Below, in pieces: positions 40,373 through 49,525 of a DNA stretch of 64,000 bases. Source of the stretch: Francisella orientalis FNO12 (GTDB taxonomy: Bacteria; Pseudomonadota; Gammaproteobacteria; Francisellales; Francisellaceae). The stretch is taken from positions 1 through 64,000 of the forward strand of contig NZ_CP011921.2 of the NCBI RefSeq assembly GCF_001042525.2, in the 5' to 3' direction. A model generated the notes under the pieces. It made no database searches. It was not told where the DNA came from and saw only the letters and a list, made by a program, of their open reading frames with translations. The translations under genes were made by a program, and so were the position numbers. How positions within the stretch are numbered: position 1 is the stretch's first letter; the number at the start of each line of letters is the position of its first letter.

Positions 40373-41952
40373 TTATTTCCTATAATTTGTTTCTATATAT
40401 AGTTTATTAGTAGCAGTGATTAAAGCTTTAAGTGAAGATATCTCAATATCTTGATCTACAGCAACCCCTCCAACAACTAGACTATTTTCACCAGTTTTGA
40501 TTATAATAGTTGTTTCAGATTTAGAGTTAATACCAGCATCTTTTAATGATCTAGAGAAGTAATCTGAAATATTCACTTCAGGGATATATTCTTGAATACC
40601 TTTTAGTAATGCTGAAAGAGCAGAGTTTTCGCCACGATCTGTAATTCTATAGTCTGTATTACCAAAGAATCTTCCTTTAATCTCAACATAGGTTTCACTA
40701 TTAGATTTCCCATAATCTATAGCTGATACATGAATCGGAGATTTAATCTATTTATAAGCCTGTATTAGCTCTTCATCTGTGATACCTTTTCTACGCTCAT
40801 GATAAATATCTTTTATTTGCTGAGCTATAGCTGCTTTTTCTTTATCATCACAAATATAACCATTTTCTTCGATAATCTTTTTAGCATGATTACCACCTGA
40901 TAATGGACCAAAAATAAAGCTAATTTCATTACCGACAGATTCTGGGTGAAATGGCTGGTATGCTAAAGGATTATTCAATATGGCATTTGTATGCCCACCA
41001 GAAGCGTGTCGTGCTGAGTTTAGACCTGTGATAGGGTGGTGGTTGTCTAGATAACATTCTCTTGCCAATAACATCTGAAATAGTTTTAAAATTAGCAATA
41101 TTAATATCATTATATATAATGACAATCTTTTTGTTTACCAAAAAGATTTATAAACATCACACATTGTTCTAATGATGCGTTACCAGCTCTTTCACCAACA
41201 CCATTGATACAGCCCTCTACTTGTGTTGCAGGACCGTTAAATACAGCGTTCATTGAGTTCTCTAAAGCTAATCCTAAATCATTATGACAGTGCGCTGACT
41301 AAATTATATTTTTATCAGAGAATTCTTTTTTGATGATTTCAGCATGTTTAGTCATATTTTTGACAAAGTAGTTATCATTTTCACGCTCACAAGCACCACC
41401 AATAGTGTCAGGACAGTTGATAACTGTAACTCCAGCAGATACCGCAGCTCTAAAAACATCAGTAACATAGTCAAAAGTATCGCCTAGCCTTGAGTATCCC
41501 TCTGCACTAAACTCTACTTCAAAGTCTTGATCACTAGCTAGTTTAATTAACTCATAAACATTTTTGATATTTTGCTCGTTATCATTTTTGCTACCAAGAC
41601 TAGCTTGAGCTAGATTTGGATCTACAGGCAAATACATATGAACTCTAGCTTTACCTATTGCCAATGATGGACGTAATGCATCCATAGTAATTTCAACTTG
41701 ATTTTTTCTAAGTTGACATAGTCCAGCAATAACCATATTAGAGTTTTTCTCAGCCATTCTTTTTGAGATAGTATTTACTATTTCAAAATCTGTATTACTT
41801 GCTGAAGGGAAGCTTGCTTCTAGGACATCGATATTTAGCTTATCTGCAAGATCTGCATACGCAATATTATCTTCAAAAGACATACCAGCTCCAGGAGACT
41901 GTTACCCATCTCTAAGAGTTGTATCAAAAATATAAATTTTCTGCTTATCCAT
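40373..41952 (-). pseudogene. leuA: 2-isopropylmalate synthase, broken
   Basis: First committed enzyme of leucine synthesis. ATG at 41952 with AAGGAG ahead. DTTLRDG is followed by TAA where relatives have Glu (GEQSPGAG). Another stop, TAG at 41299, falls just before [18 protein letters not shown] (metal His pair); a shift near 41130 and a TAG at 40748 follow, and the C-terminal regulatory domain ends at 40373. Roughly 525 codons, full length, but four lesions. Confidence 0.92.
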
Positions 41953-41962
41953 AGTGGACTCC

Positions 41963-42850
41963 TTATATATAAGTTATAGCTTCCTTGTAAACTTGTCCTT
42001 GTTTTAACTTCTCAAATACTTCTTTTATTTGATTTGTTATCGTGTAATCTGAGCGTCTTAATTTATTATCATCAATACTTGCCACAGGGGTGATTTCAGC
42101 AGCAGTTCCACAGAAAAACACTTCATCTGCATTTATTAGCTCATCAACTTTAAATAAGCGTTCTGTAACTTTATAACCTAGATCTTTAGCAATTTGGATT
42201 ATAAGCTTGCGAGTTATCCCATCTAATATAGTTCCCAAAGGAGTTGTTATAACTTCATTATCTTTTATAAAAAAGACATTCATTGCAGCACCTTCAGCCG
42301 CATTGCCATCAGCATCTAGAAGTAGAGACTCATGGTAATGTGTACCAAGAGTTTCCCTAGAGGCTAATATACTATTGACATAGTGGCCACCAATTTTTGC
42401 ATCACAGACAGTAGAGCGTGGATGAATTCTAATATATTTACTAACTTTGATATCTACTTTATCAGCAGCCATATATTTACCCATATCAATACAATAGATA
42501 GTAATATCAACAGGATGGTCTTTCTCAGGTAAAACACTAACGCCGCCCTCAGCAAAATATGCTAAAGGTCTTATATAGCAAGATTTTTTGCCGCTAGATT
42601 TGACAGTATCTAATACAGCTTGACATAGCTCATCAAGAGTATATTTGCATGTCATACCTAGGACATTCATCGAGTACATGAATCTTTGCATATGTTCTTT
42701 TAGCTTCAAGACACCTACATCATTAGGAGTATCATAAGCTCGTATGCCTTCAAATACAGATGAACCGTAGTGCAAAGAATGAGTGTTTATACCAACTTTT
42801 GCATCCTCATAGGAGATTATCTCGCCATTTTTCCAAATTTTATCTATCAT
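41963..42850 (-). CDS. ilvE: Branched-chain amino acid aminotransferase
   Basis: PLP-dependent transfer of amino groups to and from Leu, Ile and Val. 295 residues, fold type IV: N-terminal WKNGEIISYEDAKVGINTHSLHYGSSVFEGIR, PLP lysine in AKIGGHYVNSILAS, and TPLGTILDGITRKLII. Ribosome binding site GAGGG 6 bases before the ATG. It heads the ilvE-leuACDB run and is the only intact gene of it, which makes sense if it now serves catabolism or scavenging of host-derived branched amino acids. Confidence 0.96.
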   Translation of the reverse strand: MIDKIWKNGEIISYEDAKVGINTHSLHYGSSVFEGIRAYDTPNDVGVLKLKEHMQRFMYSMNVLGMTCKYTLDELCQAVLDTVKSSGKKSCYIRPLAYFAEGGVSVLPEKDHPVDITIYCIDMGKYMAADKVDIKVSKYIRIHPRSTVCDAKIGGHYVNSILASRETLGTHYHESLLLDADGNAAEGAAMNVFFIKDNEVITTPLGTILDGITRKLIIQIAKDLGYKVTERLFKVDELINADEVFFCGTAAEITPVASIDDNKLRRSDYTITNQIKEVFEKLKQGQVYKEAITYI

Positions 42851-42909
42851 ATTGACCCTCGATATTTTGTAATTATTTAAAATATATTTTTATGCAACAA
42901 TGTCTAAAA

Positions 42910-42990
42910 TTATAGACAGAGGAGTTTTGTGCTGAGGGAGAGGAGTGCTTGAGAAGAGTTACTTTGAGATTTGATTTTTTGAGAAAACAT
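42910..42990 (-). CDS. Candidate Leu-rich leader peptide of ilvE-leu
   Basis: A 26-codon ORF ends 59 bases before ilvE. Its last 12 residues are ALLSLSTKLLCL, six leucines, five of them coded by CTC, a codon uncommon in this AT-rich genome. Such clusters are the mark of attenuation leaders in amino acid operons. The leader's TCCCTC stretch (42934-42938) is complementary to the GAGGG ribosome binding site of ilvE (42856-42860). No strong ribosome binding site stands before its ATG, and a small TGTCTA/TAGACA hairpin (42901-42918) closes the ORF. Inference from codon content and position. Confidence 0.45.
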   Translation of the reverse strand: MFSQKIKSQSNSSQALLSLSTKLLCL

Positions 42991-42992
42991 AG

Positions 42993-43029
42993 CAGTGGAT
43001 AAACCACCACTGCCGAATGCTTCGACAGT
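42993..43029 (-). promoter_or_regulatory. Two mutually exclusive hairpins before the leader ORF
   Basis: As transcribed, ACTGTCGAA-gca-TTCGGCAGT (43029-43009, one G-T pair) and CAGTGG-8 bases-CCACTG (43012-42993) share the bases 43009-43012, so only one can form at a time. The second ends two bases before the leader ATG and is followed by TATGTTTT, so it could also be the ppdK terminator. The remaining gap 43030-43242 shows only AT-rich sequence. Confidence 0.45.
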
Positions 43030-43242
43030 AGAGAAATTACTCCCTTTTTGTCTTCGTATCTGCATACATGAATCTACTTTTTATGCATTTTCCCTTAGCT
43101 TTTGATTAAAGGATATTTCATTTAAAATATCACTATATAAAACTTAATATAGTTATTGTAGCCATATAATATTTTAGAGTAAACCTTGATTTAGCTTTAC
43201 TAGTGAAATTTTTTGAAAGAGAAGAATTTAAAAGATAGTTAA

Positions 43243-45876
43243 TTATCTACGGTCAGCATAAATTTTTGCTTGAGCAGCAGATAGTCTTGCTATAGGAACT
43301 CTAAAAGGAGAACAAGATACATAATCAAGATCTAGGTCATGACAGAAACCAACAGAGTATGGTTCACCACCATGCTCACCACATATACCCATTTTAGCAC
43401 TAGGATTAACGGCTTTGACACCTTCTTTAGCGATTTCCATTAGCTTACCAACCCCTTTAGGATCTAGTCTAGCAAATGGATCGAAGCTTAAAATACCTTT
43501 TTCAAGATAGTCTTTAATAAACTTGTTAGCATCGTCTCTACTGAAGCCAAAAGTCATCTGAGTTAAGTCATTTGTACCAAATGAGAAGAACTCGCTACCA
43601 GCTTCAGCAAGCATACCAGCACCAATAGCACCACGTGGAGTTTCTAACATTACACCGACTTTATAGTCAATATCGATTTTTTCACGCTTAAGAATTGTAT
43701 CAGCAACTTCTCTAACAATACCACTTAGCAGTTTGAATTCACCTAATGTACTAACTAGTGGAATCATAAGCTCAGGTTTAACTTCAATTCCCATACGCTT
43801 ACTTGATATTGCTGCATAAATGATAGCTTTAGTTTGCATCTCAATAATTTCTGGATATGTTACAGCAAGTCTACAACCTCTATGACCCATCATAGGGTTC
43901 ATCTCGCTTAGAGCTTCTATACGAGCTTCTAACTCACTATAGCTAATGTTGAACTCACGTGCTAAATCATCAATCTCATCCTCTTCGTGAGGTAAGAACT
44001 CATGTAAAGGAGGATCTATAAATCTAATAGTCACAGCTAAATTATCCATAGCTTCAAAAAGCTCTTCAAAATCTTGTTGCTGTACTGGAAGTAGCTTATC
44101 TAAAGCTCTTTGTCTTTCTTTTTTATCTTTAGCTAGGATCATTTGTCTAACATAAGAGATACGATCTTCTTCAAAGAACATATGTTCTGTACGGCATAAG
44201 CCAATACCTTCAGCTCCAAATGCTCTTGCAATAGATGCATCTTTATAAGTATCAGCATTACATCTGACACGAAGTTTACGTACGCTATCAACGAATTTCA
44301 TAAACTCTTCAAAGTCTTGAGTAACCTCAGGATCAACAGTTTTGATAATACCTCTATATACAGTACCTTTTGTCCCATCAAGTGATAAATAATCACCTTC
44401 AGAGAATACTTGCCCTCTTTCGAATGTAATAGTTTTCTTATCTTCGTCGATTCTTGCTGTCTCTAGTCCAGATACACAACATTTACCCATACCACGAGCT
44501 ACTACAGCAGCGTGAGATGTCATACCACCACGTAGAGTTAAGATACCATGACAAGCATTCATACCCGCTATGTCTTCAGGAGATGTTTCGATTCTTACTA
44601 GGATAGTTTTTTCTTCACCACGAGCTTTTGCAGCTAGCAAAGATTCAACATTAAAATATATTCTACCACTTGCAGCACCTGGTGAGGCACCTAATGCAGA
44701 ACCAAGAGGGCGCTTAGAAGCAAGAGCTTTCTCATCAAATTTAGGATGTAGTAGTTGCTCTAATAAATGAGGTTCAACCATCATCACAGCTTCTTGATTT
44801 GTGATTAGACCTTCTTTAGCCATATCAACTGCTATTTTCAAAGCTGCTTTTGCGGTTCTTTTACCATTTCTTGTTTGTAACATGAAAAGCTTACCATCTT
44901 CGATAGTAAACTCCATATCTTGCATATCTTTGTATACTTTTTCTAAGTTTTTAGCAATTTTTACAAAATCATTAAAAACTTCTAGCATTTTATCTTTCAA
45001 AGTTGAGATATGTGCAGGTGTTCTTGTTCCTGCAACTACATCTTCACCTTGAGCATTGATTAGGTACTCACCAAAAAGTTCATTTTCACCAGTAGAAGGA
45101 TTTCTTGTAAAAGCAACACCTGTACCAGAATTATTACCGGAGTTACCGTACACCATTTCTTGAACGTTAACAGCAGTTCCCCAGTTATTTGAGATATTAT
45201 TGATTTCTCTATATATGATTGCTCTTTCAGCATTCCATGATCTAAATACAGCTTCAACAGCTGCTAAAAGTTGCTCGACAGGATTCGTTGGGAATTCTTT
45301 ACCAACTAGATCTTTGTAGATTTTCTTATATTCAGCAACAATATCTTTGTAGTCTTGAGCACTTAGATCACAGTCATTTTTGAAATTTCTTTTTTCTTTT
45401 TTATCATCGAGTATTTTATCGAAAGGTTTTTTCTCACAGTCCATAACAACATCTGCAAACATCATTATGAATCTTCTGTAGCTGTCGTAAACGAATTGCT
45501 CGTTATTTGTCTTTGCTACCATAGCTCTTGCAACTTCATCATTTAGACCAAGGTTTAGAACTGTGTCCATCATACCTGGCATAGAAACTCTAGCACCAGA
45601 ACGCACGGATACAAGTAGCGGATTACTTCCACCACCAAAAGTTTTACCTGTTCTTTTTTCTAAATCTGCAACATTTGCAAAAATTTGTTCTTTAACCTGA
45701 TCATTTAGTTTTTGACGGTCATCATAGTATTTTAGGCATGCTTCTGTAGTTACTGTAAAACCATCTGGTACAGGTAATCCACTGTTAAGCATTTCACTTA
45801 GATTAGCCCCTTTACCACCTAACAAATCACGCATAGACTTATTACCTTCACTGAAGGCATAGACAAACTTCGACAT
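43243..45876 (-). CDS. ppdK: Pyruvate, phosphate dikinase
   Basis: Interconverts pyruvate and phosphoenolpyruvate using ATP/AMP and phosphate, a reversible glycolysis/gluconeogenesis step. 877 residues: N-terminal ATP-grasp-like domain (GGKGANLSEM, SVRSGARVSMPGMMDTVLNLG), swivelling His domain with LRGGMTSHAAVVARGMGK (phospho-His in TSHAA), and C-terminal TIM barrel with GICGEHGGEP (catalytic Cys). Start ATG 45876, with AGAGGAG 5 bases ahead; the open frame reaches 24 bases further. Fits a bacterium living on host amino acids. Monocistronic. Confidence 0.97.
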   Translation of the reverse strand: MSKFVYAFSEGNKSMRDLLGGKGANLSEMLNSGLPVPDGFTVTTEACLKYYDDRQKLNDQVKEQIFANVADLEKRTGKTFGGGSNPLLVSVRSGARVSMPGMMDTVLNLGLNDEVARAMVAKTNNEQFVYDSYRRFIMMFADVVMDCEKKPFDKILDDKKEKRNFKNDCDLSAQDYKDIVAEYKKIYKDLVGKEFPTNPVEQLLAAVEAVFRSWNAERAIIYREINNISNNWGTAVNVQEMVYGNSGNNSGTGVAFTRNPSTGENELFGEYLINAQGEDVVAGTRTPAHISTLKDKMLEVFNDFVKIAKNLEKVYKDMQDMEFTIEDGKLFMLQTRNGKRTAKAALKIAVDMAKEGLITNQEAVMMVEPHLLEQLLHPKFDEKALASKRPLGSALGASPGAASGRIYFNVESLLAAKARGEEKTILVRIETSPEDIAGMNACHGILTLRGGMTSHAAVVARGMGKCCVSGLETARIDEDKKTITFERGQVFSEGDYLSLDGTKGTVYRGIIKTVDPEVTQDFEEFMKFVDSVRKLRVRCNADTYKDASIARAFGAEGIGLCRTEHMFFEEDRISYVRQMILAKDKKERQRALDKLLPVQQQDFEELFEAMDNLAVTIRFIDPPLHEFLPHEEDEIDDLAREFNISYSELEARIEALSEMNPMMGHRGCRLAVTYPEIIEMQTKAIIYAAISSKRMGIEVKPELMIPLVSTLGEFKLLSGIVREVADTILKREKIDIDYKVGVMLETPRGAIGAGMLAEAGSEFFSFGTNDLTQMTFGFSRDDANKFIKDYLEKGILSFDPFARLDPKGVGKLMEIAKEGVKAVNPSAKMGICGEHGGEPYSVGFCHDLDLDYVSCSPFRVPIARLSAAQAKIYADRR

Positions 45877-46068
45877 AAAAACTCCTCTCAAGTTTTTCAT
45901 AAAATTAATTTGAAACTAAGCATACTCTCAAGCATACATAGTTGTGATCTTAACATAATTAACAGAAATTATGGATAATAAATTTTAAAAAAATATGAAA
46001 ATAAATTTTTACGAAAAAATATAACTAAACCTTTGTAATAAAAAATGATATAGGTTTATCAAGTAAAT

Positions 46069-46605
46069 TTATTTGAACAGAAGTTTTTGTCTATAGAATT
46101 TTAATTCATTTATAGACTCACGTATATCATCTAGAGCTTTATGTGTAGATTTTTTATAGAAACTTTCGCCATCACCCCAATACTCATGGAGAAGCTTTAA
46201 GCTCGTAACATCAAGCATTCTGTAATGACAATAGTTATCAATATCAGGCATATATTTTGCTAAGAATCTTCTATCCTGCCATATTGAGTTACCGCACAAA
46301 GGAGAACTTTGGAATGGTACATACTCTTTTATAAACTCAAGAATTTTTTGCTCAGCTTGCTTCAAAGAGGTTTTACTATCTTTGACTCTTTGAGTTAGAC
46401 CAGTTTCACCGTGAACTTTTATACACCATTCATTCATTGAGTTTAAAATTTCATCAGACTGATGAATTACAATTGGTTCAGCTTCAGCAATTATATTTAT
46501 ATTTTTATCTGTGATAATTGCAGCTATCTCAATAATTCTACAACTATCAACATCTAAACCTGTCATCTCAAGATCAATCCATACTAGATTATCTGTAGAT
46601 TGCAT
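46069..46605 (-). CDS. orn: Oligoribonuclease
   Basis: 3'-5' exonuclease that degrades the last short RNA fragments, including pGpG. 178 residues, DEDDh type: IDLEMTGLD near residue 10, [12 protein letters not shown], the third Asp region [16 protein letters not shown], and [10 protein letters not shown] with the catalytic His-Asp. It begins 4 bases after efp, so the two are co-transcribed. Confidence 0.96.
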   Translation of the reverse strand: MQSTDNLVWIDLEMTGLDVDSCRIIEIAAIITDKNINIIAEAEPIVIHQSDEILNSMNEWCIKVHGETGLTQRVKDSKTSLKQAEQKILEFIKEYVPFQSSPLCGNSIWQDRRFLAKYMPDIDNYCHYRMLDVTSLKLLHEYWGDGESFYKKSTHKALDDIRESINELKFYRQKLLFK

Positions 46606-46609
46606 GCGT

Positions 46610-47179
46610 CTAATCCTTTACTCTAGATACATAAGTTGAAGTTCTAGTATCAACTTTTATAATTTCCCCAGTTTGTACAAAAAGAGGTACGCGCACCACA
46701 GCACCTGTTGATAATGTTGCTGGTTTACCACCTGTACCTGCTGTGTCACCTTTAAGACCGGGATCTGTTTCAACAATTTCAAGATTAACAAAGTTAGGAG
46801 CAACTATTGAAATAGGCTGACCATTGAATAGTATTATTTGATATTCATCTTGGTCTTCGAGCCATTTCTTTGTTTCACCAAGAGCTTCTTGAGAAACCAT
46901 ATATTGCTCAAAAGTTTCTGGATGCATAAAAACATAGCTATCTCCATCAAAGTAAGAGTAAACAGCATTTAATTCTTCAACATCAGCAGCTTCAACAGAT
47001 TCTCCAGATTTAAAAGTTTTTTCAACTACTCTGTCATTTAATAGGTTTTTTAATTTAACTCTATTAAATGCTTGTCCCTTTCCTGGCTTTACAAACTCGT
47101 TCTCAACAATAACCATTGGGTTACCATCAATTAGAATCTTTAAGCCACCTTTAAACTCATTTGTACTATAACTAGCCAT
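46610..47179 (-). CDS. efp: Translation elongation factor P
   Basis: Relieves ribosome stalling at polyproline stretches. 189 residues, three beta-barrel domains. Lys34 in [10 protein letters not shown] is the site modified by beta-lysylation in relatives with EpmA/EpmB; the modifying genes are not in this window. C-terminal [31 protein letters not shown] is the family end. Confidence 0.97.
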   Translation of the reverse strand: MASYSTNEFKGGLKILIDGNPMVIVENEFVKPGKGQAFNRVKLKNLLNDRVVEKTFKSGESVEAADVEELNAVYSYFDGDSYVFMHPETFEQYMVSQEALGETKKWLEDQDEYQIILFNGQPISIVAPNFVNLEIVETDPGLKGDTAGTGGKPATLSTGAVVRVPLFVQTGEIIKVDTRTSTYVSRVKD

Positions 47180-47210
47180 TTTTAATCCTTATTTAGTTTG
47201 ATGTAATATT

Positions 47211-47624
47211 TTAATTCCAACATTCGGAGGGAGTTTTATTTACGATACCACCATCAACTTCAAGCTCTATATTTCTACACGGGGTATCAGCTGTTTGTGA
47301 GTTCTGTGCTGTTGCTGTTATTACATAGCTTACATCAGGACATTCAGGTTCCCCAGAACAATATGAAAGTAGATAGTAATTATTTGCAGTATTCTCATGA
47401 TAGAAGTTATTTATGCTACTACCAGAAGGAAATGAGCCAAAACGGATCTCAAAATTATCAGCTGCACTCGCTGCTGAAAGCAGTTCAGATGTTGCTTCTG
47501 TTCGGTGATTTCTTAGTATATAGTTGTTATACATCGGTAAGCCTATAGAGGCGAGAATTGCTATTATTGCAATTACAACCATTAGTTCAACCAATGAAAA
47601 TCCATTTTTCTTATCTGCTAGCAT
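47211..47624 (-). CDS. pilE4: Type IV pilin (PilE-like)
   Basis: 137 residues from ATG 47624, MLADKKNGFSLVELMVVIAI: a class III leader ending in Gly, cleavage before Phe, and Glu at +5, followed by the hydrophobic spine. Four cysteines in the globular part (YCSGEPECP, TPCRN, SECWN) can make disulfides. The frame extends 12 codons upstream into the lpxL end, but the shorter leader is typical and AAGAG stands about 11 bases ahead. The symbol rests on gene order beside two lipid A acyltransferases, which I recall for PilE4 in Francisella. Other pilus genes are elsewhere. Confidence 0.8.
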   Translation of the reverse strand: MLADKKNGFSLVELMVVIAIIAILASIGLPMYNNYILRNHRTEATSELLSAASAADNFEIRFGSFPSGSSINNFYHENTANNYYLLSYCSGEPECPDVSYVITATAQNSQTADTPCRNIELEVDGGIVNKTPSECWN

Positions 47625-47637
47625 ACTAATGGTACTC

Positions 47638-48561
47638 TTAATATATTTGAGGTTCGCCATTTGGTCTAGTTCTATAACGACGATGCTGCCATAAATATTG
47701 CTTTGGACATTTTCTTATAGCATCTTCGAGGAATTTATTTGTCATTTCAGCATCTCTATATGCATCATTTGCAAATTCCAGAGGCTCGCCTATAACTATC
47801 TTATATTTTTTTAAACATTTTTCTCTAACATAATAGACTGGCAATACTATAGCATTTGTTTTTTCAGCTAACCATGGAGTTACTGTTAATGTTGAGCACA
47901 GAGTTCCAAAAAAAGGAGCAAATACTGAATTCTCAAGACCTGTGCTTTCTAAGCCGAAATCCTGATCAGGCGCATACCACATTGAGTACCCCCTTTTTAT
48001 ACTTTTTATAACACTTATTAAATTTTTACTATCAAGGCATCTATATATGTTTTTTTCACGATATTTTTTGATTAATTCCTCCAGGAGTTGATTAGTATTT
48101 TTCTGATACATTACTGTAAGAGGAGGGTGGCTCTCAGCAACATGACGACCCACTATTTCGATACAATGAAAGTGAAATCCTAAGAAGATAACATTTGTAC
48201 TTGGATTTTCATGATATTTTTTGAATATGCTTAATGAATCTCCTTCCCATTCAAATTTTATTTTGTTGAATCTTTTTTTTGATAAAAACCAAGCAGCAGT
48301 AGTTTCAGCTCCTGATAAAACCATTGAGTAATAACTTTTATTAACTAGTTTATTAATTTCTTTGGTAGATTTTTCAGGAAAGGCGATTTTAAGATTCTCT
48401 CTTGCAATTTCATTCCTACTTTTTAAGAACGGCTTAATAATAATACCAATAGCAAGCACTATATACTTATGAGTAAAAAGCGGTAACTTAGAGCCAAAAT
48501 TCATTATTCCTACGATAATCCAAATGCTCCAGTTTTTAGGTTCAAGCTTGTTATTTTTCAT
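47638..48561 (-). CDS. lpxL: Lipid A late acyltransferase (LpxL/HtrB family), copy 1
   Basis: Adds a secondary acyl chain to lipid A at the inner membrane. 307 residues, one N-terminal membrane segment (IWIIVGIMNFGSKLP...). The catalytic HX4E motif is in LGFHFHCIEIVGR. Other family marks: WYAPDQDFG and the end YLWQHRRYRTRPNGEPQIY. It is a neighbour and close paralogue of the next gene upstream, so this is a tandem pair; substrate chain lengths cannot be told. Confidence 0.9.
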   Translation of the reverse strand: MKNNKLEPKNWSIWIIVGIMNFGSKLPLFTHKYIVLAIGIIIKPFLKSRNEIARENLKIAFPEKSTKEINKLVNKSYYSMVLSGAETTAAWFLSKKRFNKIKFEWEGDSLSIFKKYHENPSTNVIFLGFHFHCIEIVGRHVAESHPPLTVMYQKNTNQLLEELIKKYREKNIYRCLDSKNLISVIKSIKRGYSMWYAPDQDFGLESTGLENSVFAPFFGTLCSTLTVTPWLAEKTNAIVLPVYYVREKCLKKYKIVIGEPLEFANDAYRDAEMTNKFLEDAIRKCPKQYLWQHRRYRTRPNGEPQIY

Positions 48562-48621
48562 TAGTATCTTTAAATTAAAATGTTAAATCTATTTTAACAT
48601 ACACTTTTTTAATCATAAACA

Positions 48622-49524
48622 TTAATAAATCTTTTCTTCTCCTGGTGGTCTTGTCTTATATCGACGGTGTTGCCATAAGTACTGTTCAGGGTATTTTCGA
48701 ATAGTTCTTTCAAGAAACTGATTAATAAGCAATGCATCTTTATAATCATCCCCAGAAAACTCCATTGGCTCGCTAGATATGAGTTTATATCCAGATAAGT
48801 CTTTATTTCTAACGTAATATGTAGGGATTACTATAGATTTGGTTTTCCGAGCTAACCATGGGGTGACTACTAATGTAGAACAAAGTTTTCCAAAAAAAGG
48901 TACAAAAATACTGTGCTCTTTAAAATCTTGGTCAGGAGCATACCAAAGAGTCGCCTTCGATCTTAAGCTTTTTATCAAGGTAAGCATATTTTTACGCTCA
49001 AAACATTTATCTACATATTTTAATCGAGATGAAGTTATTATGTGTTCCATTACAGGGTTTTTATGCTTCTGATACATAAGGCTTAATGGCTTAAATTTGT
49101 CTCCACAATATCTACCTGCTATCTCTAATGTGTGAAAGTGAAAACCTAGAGACATTAAGGGTCTATCTAAATTTTCATGAGTAGCAATAAACGATTGAAA
49201 TTCCGTTTCATCTACATTTATTTTTTTAAAATTCTTATCTGACATAAACCAAGCTATTAAGCTTTCAAATCCAGCCATACATGCCGATTTATAACTTTCA
49301 TTAGCAAGTTTTTTTATTTCTTGATCTGACTTTTCAGGGAAAGCGATTTTTAAATTAGTAATAGCTATTTGATTACGTCTTTTTGCTAGGGGTTTTGCTA
49401 AAAAACCAATGCCAAGAGCAAGTCGCATTAGAGCTTTATATGGTAAGATATTTACAATGACCTTACATAGGCCAACTATTATCCAAAGTCCCCAGTATTT
49501 TGGTTTAAGTAGAGATCTATCCAT
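48622..49524 (-). CDS. lpxL: Lipid A late acyltransferase (LpxL/HtrB family), copy 2
   Basis: 300 residues, same family as the adjacent copy, with HX4E in LGFHFHTLEIAGR, WYAPDQDFKEHS, and the shared terminus YLWQHRRYKTRPPGEEKIY. It starts LLKPKYWGLWIIVGLC and follows yidC by one base, so it is in the rpmH-rnpA-yidD-yidC transcript. The two copies differ enough to have separate specificities; pairs of this kind add the two secondary chains. Confidence 0.9.
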   Translation of the reverse strand: MDRSLLKPKYWGLWIIVGLCKVIVNILPYKALMRLALGIGFLAKPLAKRRNQIAITNLKIAFPEKSDQEIKKLANESYKSACMAGFESLIAWFMSDKNFKKINVDETEFQSFIATHENLDRPLMSLGFHFHTLEIAGRYCGDKFKPLSLMYQKHKNPVMEHIITSSRLKYVDKCFERKNMLTLIKSLRSKATLWYAPDQDFKEHSIFVPFFGKLCSTLVVTPWLARKTKSIVIPTYYVRNKDLSGYKLISSEPMEFSGDDYKDALLINQFLERTIRKYPEQYLWQHRRYKTRPPGEEKIY

Positions 49525-49525
49525 A

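Noticed and set aside
44570-45052. Open frames on the plus strand inside ppdK
   Set aside because: Shadows of ppdK codon structure; low-complexity Ser/Leu/Ala content.
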